Part shown: positions 56,921-64,000 of the stretch, in pieces
How the letters are laid out: each line of letters starts with the position of its first letter
Numbering within the stretch: position 1 is the stretch's first letter
DNA from: Rhizobium sp. BT04
GTDB taxonomy: Bacteria > Pseudomonadota > Alphaproteobacteria > Rhizobiales > Rhizobiaceae
Direction: 5' to 3'
Assembly: GCF_030053135.1 (NCBI RefSeq)
Contig: NZ_CP125648.1
Location: 124,001 to 188,000, forward strand
DNA length: 64,000 nt
Translations under genes and position numbers: made by a program
The notes under the pieces: model-generated
Told to the model about the DNA's origin: nothing
The model's input: only the letters and a program-made list of their open reading frames with translations
Databases searched by the model: none

Positions 56921-57831
56921 TGCGAAAGCCTCGCGCGCCAGCGGTTGAAGACGATAGTGATGGTGATCGCAAGCAGGCTGAGCAGGATGCAGAGCACCGC
57001 CGCAAGCCCGTGATCTTGGGACTGGAAGGCAAGCCGGTAGATGTAGGTAGTGATCAACTCGCTCTGGTAGAACGGCCCGCCATTGGTCATGACGAAGACC
57101 GTGGCGAAACCCTTCAGCCCGTTGATCATCGCCAGCGAGACGACGAAGGTCGTTACCTCGCGAAGCCCCGGCAGCGTCACGTAGATCAGTTTCTGGAAGG
57201 CGTTGGCGCCGTCCACTTCCGCCGCGTCGTAGAGCGAGCGGTCGATGTTCTGCAGGCCGGCGATGAACAGCAGCATGTAAAGGCCGAAGCCCTGCCACGA
57301 GCTTGCGACATTGACGGAAAAGAGCACCAAAGCTGGGTCGGAAAGCCAGCCTTGCGTGAAGGCGTCGAGCCCGACCCGCGTCAGGGCCGTATTCAGCAGG
57401 CCGAAAAAGGGATCGTAGATATTCGCCCAGATGACGCCGACCACCGCCAGCGACACCAGATGCGGCAGGAAGAAGGCGGTGCGGAAGAAGACCTGGGTGA
57501 TCCGCAGCCTGCTGACGGCAAGCGCCAGCAGCAGGCCGAGCCCGCCTGCCATCACCACATGATAGGCCAGCCAGAGGAAGGTATGAACGAGGCTCTTCCA
57601 GACGATCGGATCGTGTGCAGCTTTGGCATAGTTGTCGAAGCCGACGAAACTGGCGGAGGTATTGAAGCCCGCGGAGCTGTTGAAGCTCAACCAGAAGGTG
57701 GCGGCGATCGGCAGCAGGGTGAAGACGGCATAAAGAACGAGCGCCGGCGCCATCAGCCACAATGCGGTGCGGGCATCGCCATCGGATGAGCCGTCAGTTG
57801 AGACGGCCCTGGCCGTCCGGCGTTCGGACAT
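56917..57831 (-). CDS. Sugar ABC transporter permease (MalF-like)
   Basis: This 304-residue permease has a short cytoplasmic N-terminus and six helices, beginning LWLMAPALVLYAVFTLLPI. The docking loop is AAEVDGANAFQKLIYVTLPG. The ATG at 57831 gives a usual length; an upstream GTG at 57924 touches the binding-protein stop codon and is also possible, giving a 335-residue form. It is coupled by ATGA overlap to the second permease. Confidence 0.86.
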   Translation of the reverse strand: MSERRTARAVSTDGSSDGDARTALWLMAPALVLYAVFTLLPIAATFWLSFNSSAGFNTSASFVGFDNYAKAAHDPIVWKSLVHTFLWLAYHVVMAGGLGLLLALAVSRLRITQVFFRTAFFLPHLVSLAVVGVIWANIYDPFFGLLNTALTRVGLDAFTQGWLSDPALVLFSVNVASSWQGFGLYMLLFIAGLQNIDRSLYDAAEVDGANAFQKLIYVTLPGLREVTTFVVSLAMINGLKGFATVFVMTNGGPFYQSELITTYIYRLAFQSQDHGLAAVLCILLSLLAITITIVFNRWRARLSQ

Positions 57832-57923
57832 ACGGGTTGATATGCCGCCCGTATGTCCCGCCACGGCAGGCGCATCCCTGAGAGGAGCCACGACCTTGCT
57901 TCCGGGCGTTTGGCGAATGACCA

Positions 57924-59177
57924 CTATCTCGCCTCTGCCATCTTCGCCTGGATCTGCTTCATGCCATCCTCGCCGCCGACCTGGCCGGAGATCAGGCCCT
58001 GGATGACCTGGAAGTAGGTGTCAAGCACGGTGCCGGGCAGATAGACGCTCGGATTGTAGCCGACGCCGCCGGCGGCAGCCGCGAAGATATCCTTCAGCAC
58101 GGGTGTCGGCGGCTCGACGCCGGGGATGTCGCGTGGATAGATCATCGTGCTTGCCGGGTCCTGCGCGCGCTTCTTCATAACCGCATCCGACAGCATGAAG
58201 TCGATCCATTTCATCGCGAGTTCCGGCTGCCTGGAGTTGACCGGCACCAGCCAGCTCCAGCCGATACCGCCGGTCGGTATCGCCGCACCCTTGATGTCGG
58301 AAGGCATGGGCGCGTAACCGGCGTTGGCAAGGTCATAGCCGGCCTTGCGGGCATTAGCGGTGAACCATGGGCCGGCAACGAACATCGCCGCGCGCTTGTT
58401 GAACCAGAGGCGGGAGGCGCCATCGAGATCGAGGCCGGCCATTTCCTTCTTGATGTAGCCCGCCTCGACCAGCCTCTGCAGCCGGATGGCGCCGGCGGCG
58501 ACCGAAGGATCGTCCCAGGCAATCTCGCGGCGCAGCGCCTTGCCCATCACCTCCTTGCCGCTCGCCGATTGCAGCAGGTTACCGAAGAGGTGGCCGGCGC
58601 TGCCGGTGGTGCGCGGACCGATGGCGATCGGCTGCAGACCGGTCTCACCGATCGATTTCATCAGTGCTTCGAACTCGGTCCAGGTCGCCGGGATCTTCCA
58701 GCCGGCCTTTTCGAAAATATCCTTGTGATACCAGATGCCGAGCGCATCGAGGCCATCGGGAACCTCGTAGATCTCGCCGCCGAACTGGCCCTTCAGCTCC
58801 GTGTAGAGCCAGGGGTAGATCTCGTCCTTCCAGCCGCGCTTTTCATATTGCTCGGTGAGCGGCATGACCTGCTTGGCATTCCTGACGACGCTGATGCGGC
58901 CGATGCCGGAGTTGGTGAGGATGACATCCGGGCCGGCATCCGACTGGATGGCCGCCTGCACCGCACCGTTGCTGATCGTCCCGGTCGGCGGCATGAATTC
59001 GACGGTCACGCCAGGATTGGCCTTTTCGAAATCGGCCTTGATGCCGTTCCACAGCTGCGCGACCAGCGGCTCGGTGATCTGTTCCGGACCCCACATTTTC
59101 AGGGTTTCGGCATGCGCCAGTGAACTTGCAGCGATCATCGCCACTAGTGCCGTGCTGCGGGCAAGAAATTTCAGCAT
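57924..59177 (-). CDS. Sugar ABC transporter substrate-binding protein (family 1)
   Basis: This 417-residue periplasmic receptor has a Sec signal peptide (residues 1-23, ending SLAHA). Family 1 features include FEKANPGVTVEFMPPTGT and a late NKRAAMFVAGPWFTANARKA. Start at 59177 follows a strong GAGGAGGGA site; the 49-residue upstream extension was dropped. It is the first gene of the operon with two permeases, a Gfo/Idh enzyme and a cupin. The ligand is probably a sugar or sugar derivative. Confidence 0.88.
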   Translation of the reverse strand: MLKFLARSTALVAMIAASSLAHAETLKMWGPEQITEPLVAQLWNGIKADFEKANPGVTVEFMPPTGTISNGAVQAAIQSDAGPDVILTNSGIGRISVVRNAKQVMPLTEQYEKRGWKDEIYPWLYTELKGQFGGEIYEVPDGLDALGIWYHKDIFEKAGWKIPATWTEFEALMKSIGETGLQPIAIGPRTTGSAGHLFGNLLQSASGKEVMGKALRREIAWDDPSVAAGAIRLQRLVEAGYIKKEMAGLDLDGASRLWFNKRAAMFVAGPWFTANARKAGYDLANAGYAPMPSDIKGAAIPTGGIGWSWLVPVNSRQPELAMKWIDFMLSDAVMKKRAQDPASTMIYPRDIPGVEPPTPVLKDIFAAAAGGVGYNPSVYLPGTVLDTYFQVIQGLISGQVGGEDGMKQIQAKMAEAR

Positions 59178-59271
59178 TGCTCCCTCCTCTTGGGGCCGCT
59201 CCACGGCCACGTTTTTCGATTGTTGAAAAGGAGACCTCCCTCTCCTCCATTCCACCTGGCGTTCCATTCGG

Positions 59272-59946
59272 TTAACGCGGCGGATTCCCCTTCTGAAACC
59301 GCGCCATGATGGCCTGCTGGACATCGCTGATATGCGCGTGCATCAGCGCCTTTGCGCGCGGGATATCGCGCGCCCTGAAAGCCTGCAGGATCTGATCGCG
59401 TTCTTCTGCTGCCCTTTCGGCCAGATCGCGGCTCTCATTGGCGATCGAGCGGCAGATCTGGATCTGCAGCGCGAGCCGCGCCAGCGTTTCAATCAGCGGC
59501 GCGCTTCCCGAAAGCTCGGCGATGGTCTCGTGAAACTCCTTGTCGCGAATGCCGTAGGTTTCCATATCGCCGCGGCGCAGCGCCGCCACAGCCTCATCGA
59601 GGATGCGCTCGAAGCCGGCGATATGCCGGTCGCTCATCTGCGGAACGGCGAGTTCGACGGCGAAGCATTCGAGCGTCTTGCGCAGCTCGTAGAGATCGTC
59701 GATCTCCTTCGGCGTGAAGCTGCGCACGAAGAAGCCGCGATAAGGCTTGATCTCGATCAGCCCTTCCTTGGCAAGCGTGCCGATCGCCTCGCGGAATGGC
59801 GTGCGGCTGACCTGCAGGCGTTCCGTCAATTCCTTTTCGTCGATCGAGACGCCGCTCGGCAGCTCGCCGGAGACGATCAGGCGAACGATTTCCTCGTAAA
59901 TCCGCTCGCGAAGGGTGAGGTGGCGCGGTGCGTTCATGGTCTCCAT
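59272..59946 (-). CDS. GntR-family regulator, FCD subfamily
   Basis: This 224-residue protein has an N-terminal winged helix (residues 10-70) with RERIYEEIVRLIVSGELPSG and the recognition segment LQVSRTPFREAIGTLAKEGL. The FCD domain (~85-210) has ELRKTLECFAVELAV, with metal-site residues in IRDKEFHETIAELSG. It lies between the ABC operon (same strand) and the UPF0261/PEP-hydrolase-like operon (opposite strand) and likely controls both. Start: ATG 59946, alternative ATG 59937. Confidence 0.9.
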   Translation of the reverse strand: METMNAPRHLTLRERIYEEIVRLIVSGELPSGVSIDEKELTERLQVSRTPFREAIGTLAKEGLIEIKPYRGFFVRSFTPKEIDDLYELRKTLECFAVELAVPQMSDRHIAGFERILDEAVAALRRGDMETYGIRDKEFHETIAELSGSAPLIETLARLALQIQICRSIANESRDLAERAAEERDQILQAFRARDIPRAKALMHAHISDVQQAIMARFQKGNPPR

Positions 59947-59971
59947 TTCCGGTCTGGCATTCGTGACTTAA

Positions 59972-60000
59972 GTATGCAATATACGAAAGAATATACAATA
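59972..60000. promoter_or_regulatory. Putative GntR operator in the divergent region
   Basis: Three TATAC/GTAT repeats cluster between the regulator and the UPF0261 gene. One forms the dyad GTAT-N5-ATAC (59972-59984), and another TATAC follows at 59992. FCD regulators often bind short AT-rich dyads of this kind. No sharp promoter box was seen. Confidence 0.4.
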
Positions 60001-60070
60001 TGGAAAATACAAAGCGGGGAATTTTGTTGGAAGTCAGCGGGAGCTGGATCAAAAAAGGGGAGGAAAACCA

Positions 60071-61267
60071 ATGGCAAAGGTCTATATTGTCGGCACCTGC
60101 GACACCAAGGGCGCTGAACTGAACTACGCCCGGGAGGTGGTTCTTTCGGCCGGAGCCGAGGCCGTGCTGGTCGATGTCGGCACGTTTGGCGAGGGTACCG
60201 GCGCCGATATCCCGGCGTGCGACGTCGCCGCACTTCATCCGGATGGTGCCGCGGCCGTGCTCGGGCAGGTCGACCGGGGCACTGCGGTTTCGGCCATGGC
60301 CAAGGCACTGACGGGCTTCTTGAAATCACGCAACGATATCGGCGCCGTCCTTGGCCTCGGCGGCACCGGCAATACTGCGCTGGTCACCGAGGCGATGCGG
60401 ACACTTCCAATCGGCCTGCCGAAACTGATGGTCTCGACGGTCGCCTCGGGCAATGTGGCACCCTATGTCGGCCCGAATGATCTGACCATGATGTATTCGG
60501 TCGTCGATATCGCCGGCTTGAACGCGATCTCGCGCAAGGTAATCGGCAATGCGGCAAATGCCGCGGCCGGCATGGCCCGCAACCCCATCCGCGCCTCCAG
60601 CGATGACCGGCCGGGTATCGGCGTGACCATGTTCGGCGTTACCACCGCTTGCGTCACCCAGCTCCGCGAAATGCTCGGCAAGACGCATGAAATCTACGTC
60701 TTCCATGCGACGGGCGTCGGTGGCCAATCGATGGAGAAGCTTGCCGATTCAGGCCTGCTGCAGGGCGTGATCGATGTGACGACGACCGAGGTTCCCGATC
60801 TCCTTGTCGGCGGCGTCTTTCCGGCGACCGAGGATCGCTTCGGCGCCATCATCCGCACCGGCCTTCCCTATGTCGGCTCGGTCGGCGCCGTCGATATGGT
60901 GAATTTCGGCGCGCGGGACACCGTGCCGGCGCCGTTCCGCGACCGCAGGCTTCACGTCCACAACGCACAGGTGACCCTGATGCGCACCACCCCGGAGGAA
61001 AACCGCAGGATCGGCGCTTTCATCGTCGAGCGGCTCAACCGGATGCAGGGTCCGGTCCGCTTCCTGTTGCCGCTTCAGGGCGTATCGGCCATCGACGCTG
61101 CCGGTCAGCCATTCCATGATCCCGAAGCTGACGAGGCGCTGTTCTCAACCATCCGCGCCGGCTGGAACGACGCGCCGAACAGGCGTCTTATCGAGATGGA
61201 CGCCCACATTAACAGTCCGGAATTTGCCGCGGCACTCGTTGCCGGCTTCCAAGACATCCATGCCTGA
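60071..61267 (+). CDS. UPF0261 (Tm-1-like ATP-binding) protein
   Basis: This 398-residue cytoplasmic protein has the UPF0261 signature: [20 protein letters not shown] at the N-terminus and a glycine loop [17 protein letters not shown] near residue 95. It also has [20 protein letters not shown] near residue 140 and [20 protein letters not shown] in the second domain. The family includes the plant Tm-1 resistance protein's N-terminal domain, and its bacterial role is unclear. A GGGGAGGAAA site precedes the ATG. It is followed by the PEP-hydrolase family gene after ten bases, a pairing frequent in bacteria. Confidence 0.85.
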   Translation: MAKVYIVGTCDTKGAELNYAREVVLSAGAEAVLVDVGTFGEGTGADIPACDVAALHPDGAAAVLGQVDRGTAVSAMAKALTGFLKSRNDIGAVLGLGGTGNTALVTEAMRTLPIGLPKLMVSTVASGNVAPYVGPNDLTMMYSVVDIAGLNAISRKVIGNAANAAAGMARNPIRASSDDRPGIGVTMFGVTTACVTQLREMLGKTHEIYVFHATGVGGQSMEKLADSGLLQGVIDVTTTEVPDLLVGGVFPATEDRFGAIIRTGLPYVGSVGAVDMVNFGARDTVPAPFRDRRLHVHNAQVTLMRTTPEENRRIGAFIVERLNRMQGPVRFLLPLQGVSAIDAAGQPFHDPEADEALFSTIRAGWNDAPNRRLIEMDAHINSPEFAAALVAGFQDIHA

Positions 61268-61277
61268 GGAGAGAGTT

Positions 61278-62102
61278 TTGACCCGCATCGATAGAAACGA
61301 CATTCTGAGCAAGCTTCGCCGCAAGATCGCCGAGGGCCGGCCGATCATCGGCGGCGGTGCCGGCACCGGCCTTTCCGCCAAGAGCGAGGAATCAGGCGGC
61401 ATCGATCTGATCGTGATCTATAATTCCGGCCGCTACCGCATGGCCGGGCGCGGTTCGCTTGCCGGCCTGCTGGCCTATGGCAATGCCAACGAGATCGTCA
61501 AGGAGATGGGCCGCGAAGTCCTGCCGGTCGTGCGCCACACGCCGGTGCTTGCCGGCGTCAACGGTACCGATCCTTTCATGCTGCCCGATCACTTCCTCGA
61601 CGAACTGAAGGCTATGGGGTTTGCCGGCATCCAGAACTTCCCGACAGTCGGCTTGATCGACGGCACCTTCCGCGCCAATCTCGAAGAGACGGGCATGGGT
61701 TTCGATCTGGAAATCGACATCATCGCTCGCGCCAACGCCAAGGACATGTTGACGACCCCTTACGTCTTCAGCGCTGAGGACGCGATTGCCATGACCAAGG
61801 CCGGCGCAGATATCGTCGTCTGCCATCTCGGCTTGACGACGGGCGGCGCGATCGGTGCCGAAACGGCGCTGACACGCGACGGATGCGTGGAGAAGATCAA
61901 CGCATGGTCGGATGCCGCACGGTCCGTGCGCGACGACGTCATCGTGCTCTGCCATGGCGGGCCGATCGCCATGCCCGCGGATGCCGCCTATGTGCTCGCC
62001 CGCTGCAAGGACTGCAACGGCTTCTATGGCGCAAGTTCGATGGAGCGCTTGCCGACCGAGGTCGCGATCAGGGTGCAGGTCGAGGACTTCGCGAAGATAT
62101 AG
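61278..62102 (+). CDS. PEP-hydrolase-family TIM-barrel protein (DUF2 domain PF09370-like)
   Basis: This 274-residue protein matches the phosphoenolpyruvate hydrolase-like TIM-barrel family. Visible signatures are [21 protein letters not shown] near residue 22, [11 protein letters not shown] near 93 and [17 protein letters not shown] near 225. A TTG start with GAGGAG upstream (61266-61271) is used. It pairs with the UPF0261 gene; in fungi the two can be fused. The reaction has not been clearly defined. Confidence 0.82.
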   Translation: MTRIDRNDILSKLRRKIAEGRPIIGGGAGTGLSAKSEESGGIDLIVIYNSGRYRMAGRGSLAGLLAYGNANEIVKEMGREVLPVVRHTPVLAGVNGTDPFMLPDHFLDELKAMGFAGIQNFPTVGLIDGTFRANLEETGMGFDLEIDIIARANAKDMLTTPYVFSAEDAIAMTKAGADIVVCHLGLTTGGAIGAETALTRDGCVEKINAWSDAARSVRDDVIVLCHGGPIAMPADAAYVLARCKDCNGFYGASSMERLPTEVAIRVQVEDFAKI

Positions 62103-62415
62103 GCGCCGCTTGGGCCGGCCGCGGCCAGCCGCTGGGGTCTCTGACGTGGGTGCCGGCAGCTGCGAAGGCTATGGCATGACCAGTCGCAATATTCGGCATG
62201 TGAACCTCGATGATTGACGACATCCCGTGAAAGCTATTGCCGATGGCATGCCGTCAACTGCGACGATCCGCCCCGAGGCTCTCCGGAAGAGATGGCCGCT
62301 CCCGCACGCCGGCGTTGCGAAGTCACGGTATTTCTGCTTGATATCGGTCAAAGCGGGGACGGTCGACGGCGGGTACAATCGGTACGCGCCTTCGCATTCG
62401 GGGATATGGAATTCA
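62103..62415. other. 313-bp intergenic region before the universal stress gene
   Basis: This stretch has a GC-rich hairpin (GGCCGGCCGCGGCC, ~62112-62126), probably ending the preceding operon. The rest carries no gene. An in-frame 63-codon extension of the stress protein runs through it, but the family start is at 62416. Confidence 0.4.
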
Positions 62416-62883
62416 ATGTATCGGACGATCATCTGCGGCATCGGCATGGGTTCCAGGGAAACGGCGAGCCGACTTCTGCGCCGGGCTGCTGCGCTGGTGG
62501 ACGAAGGCGGAAGCATCGTCGTCATGCACGTCATCGAGAATATCCCCCGCCGTCACCTGACGGAGCTTCCCGAGGAATTCGAAACGACCGCCATCCTCGA
62601 TGCCGAAAAGAAACTTGCATCGCTCTGCAAGGAGATGGGGATTCCGGCGACGATCGAGGTTCGTATCGGCGTTGCCGCCTCCGTGCTCGTCTCCGTCGCA
62701 AGGGAGAAATCGGCCGATCTCATCCTGCTTTCATCCCATGTGACGGATATCACCGACTACGTCTTCTCCTCGATCGTCGACAAGGTCGTGCGTCACGCCG
62801 GGTGCTCGGTTCTCATCGATCGGCGACCCGACCCCGCGCATGAAGGCTCGGCGCCTCAAGTGGAAGACGCGGCGTTGTTCTAG
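62416..62883 (+). CDS. Universal stress protein family
   Basis: This 155-residue UspA-fold protein begins MYRTIICGIGMGSRETASRLL and has the second-half segment SADLILLSSHVTDITDYVFS. The usual ATP-binding glycines (GxxG...GS) are absent; Ser, Thr and Asp stand in their place. It is therefore likely of the UspA type that does not bind ATP. It precedes the chaperone genes cbpA/cbpM but probably has its own promoter. Confidence 0.85.
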   Translation: MYRTIICGIGMGSRETASRLLRRAAALVDEGGSIVVMHVIENIPRRHLTELPEEFETTAILDAEKKLASLCKEMGIPATIEVRIGVAASVLVSVAREKSADLILLSSHVTDITDYVFSSIVDKVVRHAGCSVLIDRRPDPAHEGSAPQVEDAALF

Positions 62884-63002
62884 TTCCGCTGCGGATTGAG
62901 GAGGTCGAGCACCGCGACCGGCCTCCCCTCCCCGGCGGCGGCCGACAACCTATATCATCCCCAAGCCAACCAGCAGTATTCGCTGCCTGACCGGAGATAT
63001 GC

Positions 63003-63917
63003 ATGAGCCAGGATCCATATGAGCTTCTGGGCGTAAAGCGGGATGCGACGCAAAAGGATATTCAAAGCGCGTTCCGCAAGCTCGCCAAGAAACTTCACCC
63101 CGACCTCAACCCCGGCGACAAAAAGGCCGAGGAACGGTTCAAGGAAATTTCAACCGCCTACGAGATCTTGAGCGACGAGGAAAAACGCGGACGCTTCGAT
63201 CGCGGCGAGATCGATATAACAGGCGCCGAGCGGGCGCAGCGCAATTATTACCGCGACTATGCCTCGAAGAGCGGCCCTGGCGATCCCTATCACAACAGCG
63301 CCGGCTTTGCCGATTTCGGCGATGCCGACGATATCTTTGCAAACTTTTTTTCGCGCCGGGCGGGAGGCGGCCAGACCCGTGGTCGTGGCCAGGACCGCCA
63401 GTTCTCCATGGAGGTCGATTTTCTCGAGGCGGTCAACGGCACCAAAACCGAGATCAAGCTGCCGAATGGTCCGGCGCTCGACGTGCAGATCCCGCCGGGG
63501 ACGCGCGACGGCCAGACTTTACGGCTGCGCGGCAAGGGCGAGCCGGGCATCGGAGGCGGGCCGACGGGTGATGCCCTGATCGCAATCCGTGTGGCCCCGC
63601 ACCGCTTCTTCACGCGAGACGGCGACGATATCCGCCTGGAACTGCCGATCTCCCTCAGCGAGGCCGTGCTCGGCGGCAAGGTTCGTGTGCCGACGCCGTC
63701 CGGACCAGTCAATTTGACGCTGCCGCCTCATTCGAACAGCGGCAAGGTCCTGCGTCTCAAGGGCAAAGGTGTTGCAAAACGCGGCGGCGAACACGGCGAC
63801 GTCTACATTTCGCTGAAGATTGTACTGCCCGACGCCCCGGATGAACGGCTGACGGCCTTCATGAAGGAATGGGCAACGGCAAACTCCTACGATCCGAGAA
63901 AGTACATGGAGGCTTGA
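63003..63917 (+). CDS. cbpA: CbpA-type DnaJ co-chaperone
   Basis: This 304-residue Hsp40 protein has a J-domain at residues 3-68 with the HPDLNPGD motif that stimulates DnaK. A Gly/Arg-rich linker follows, then two C-terminal beta-sandwich domains (from ~residue 128; the segment [20 protein letters not shown] is typical). There is no cysteine-rich zinc domain, so it is CbpA rather than DnaJ. The stop codon is two bases before the CbpM ATG. Start ATG at 63003. Confidence 0.93.
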   Translation: MSQDPYELLGVKRDATQKDIQSAFRKLAKKLHPDLNPGDKKAEERFKEISTAYEILSDEEKRGRFDRGEIDITGAERAQRNYYRDYASKSGPGDPYHNSAGFADFGDADDIFANFFSRRAGGGQTRGRGQDRQFSMEVDFLEAVNGTKTEIKLPNGPALDVQIPPGTRDGQTLRLRGKGEPGIGGGPTGDALIAIRVAPHRFFTRDGDDIRLELPISLSEAVLGGKVRVPTPSGPVNLTLPPHSNSGKVLRLKGKGVAKRGGEHGDVYISLKIVLPDAPDERLTAFMKEWATANSYDPRKYMEA

Positions 63918-63919
63918 TC

Positions 63920-64000
63920 ATGGATGATCTCGAATTCCGTCTTTACTTGAAAATCGACATCGTCCAGCTCGACCTCTGGATCGAACAGGGTTGGCTGATC
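63920..64000 (+). CDS. cbpM: Chaperone modulator CbpM (3' end outside window)
   Basis: Only the first 27 codons are in the window (MDDLEFRLYLKIDIVQLDLW). The beginning matches CbpM, a small MerR-like protein that binds and inhibits CbpA. The cbpA-cbpM order with a two-base gap is the standard operon. The frame is open to the last base. Confidence 0.75.
   Translation, partial: MDDLEFRLYLKIDIVQLDLWIEQGWLI

Overview
The window looks like a GC-rich alphaproteobacterial replicon, most likely Rhizobium of the leguminosarum/etli type (inference). The reasons are the glycerol ABC operon of the glpSTPQV type next to glpK, a RIME-like two-palindrome intergenic repeat, the large number of ABC uptake operons each paired with its own regulator, and close start/stop overlaps of the ATGA, GTGA and TTGA kind. 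No rRNA, tRNA, CRISPR array or phage was seen.

Layout. 1-5179: end of a glycerol ABC transporter operon (glpP, glpQ, a DUF2160 membrane protein, glpV) and glycerol kinase glpK. 5217-9852 (minus): ribose-type sugar ABC transporter, divergent from an AraC-family regulator (10147). 11118-14216: a VOC/glyoxalase-like protein and an SsuABC/TauABC-like transporter. 14315-15282: an Xre/RES toxin-antitoxin pair with a palindromic operator over its promoter. 15533-19407: a lower-GC polysaccharide patch (pyruvyltransferase-like, flippase, acyltransferase). 19461-32011: a catabolic locus with PdxA2-like dehydrogenase, Fe-dependent alcohol dehydrogenase, an Asp-box sialidase-like protein, a DHDPS-family lyase, a dipeptide-type ABC transporter, a four-carbon acid sugar kinase and a GntR/FCD regulator. 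32045-35670: HigBA, a DUF421 protein, an isoaspartyl methyltransferase fused to a membrane module, and a LuxR-type regulator with a degenerate receiver. 36423-41838: two glycine-rich repeat proteins and a type I secretion ABC/HlyD pair. 41846-44342: an IS3 orfA remnant and a diguanylate cyclase.

44547-53334 is the most interesting region. A LuxR solo lies between two proline-iminopeptidase-like genes, followed by a complete peptide-type ABC transporter and flanked by an acetamidase/formamidase. The LuxR protein carries the Met/Trp substitutions typical of plant-responsive LuxR solos (the OryR/PsoR/NesR/PipR group). This organisation matches the PipR system, so it is probably a sensing-and-uptake circuit for a plant-derived compound rather than for acyl-homoserine lactone.

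53419-62102: a YghU-type glutathione transferase, then a sugar-type ABC operon (binding protein, two permeases, Gfo/Idh dehydrogenase, cupin) whose ATPase gene survives only as its last ~48 codons. It is divergent from a UPF0261 (Tm-1-like)/PEP-hydrolase-family gene pair, with a GntR/FCD regulator between. 62416-64000: a universal stress protein, CbpA-type DnaJ and the start of CbpM.
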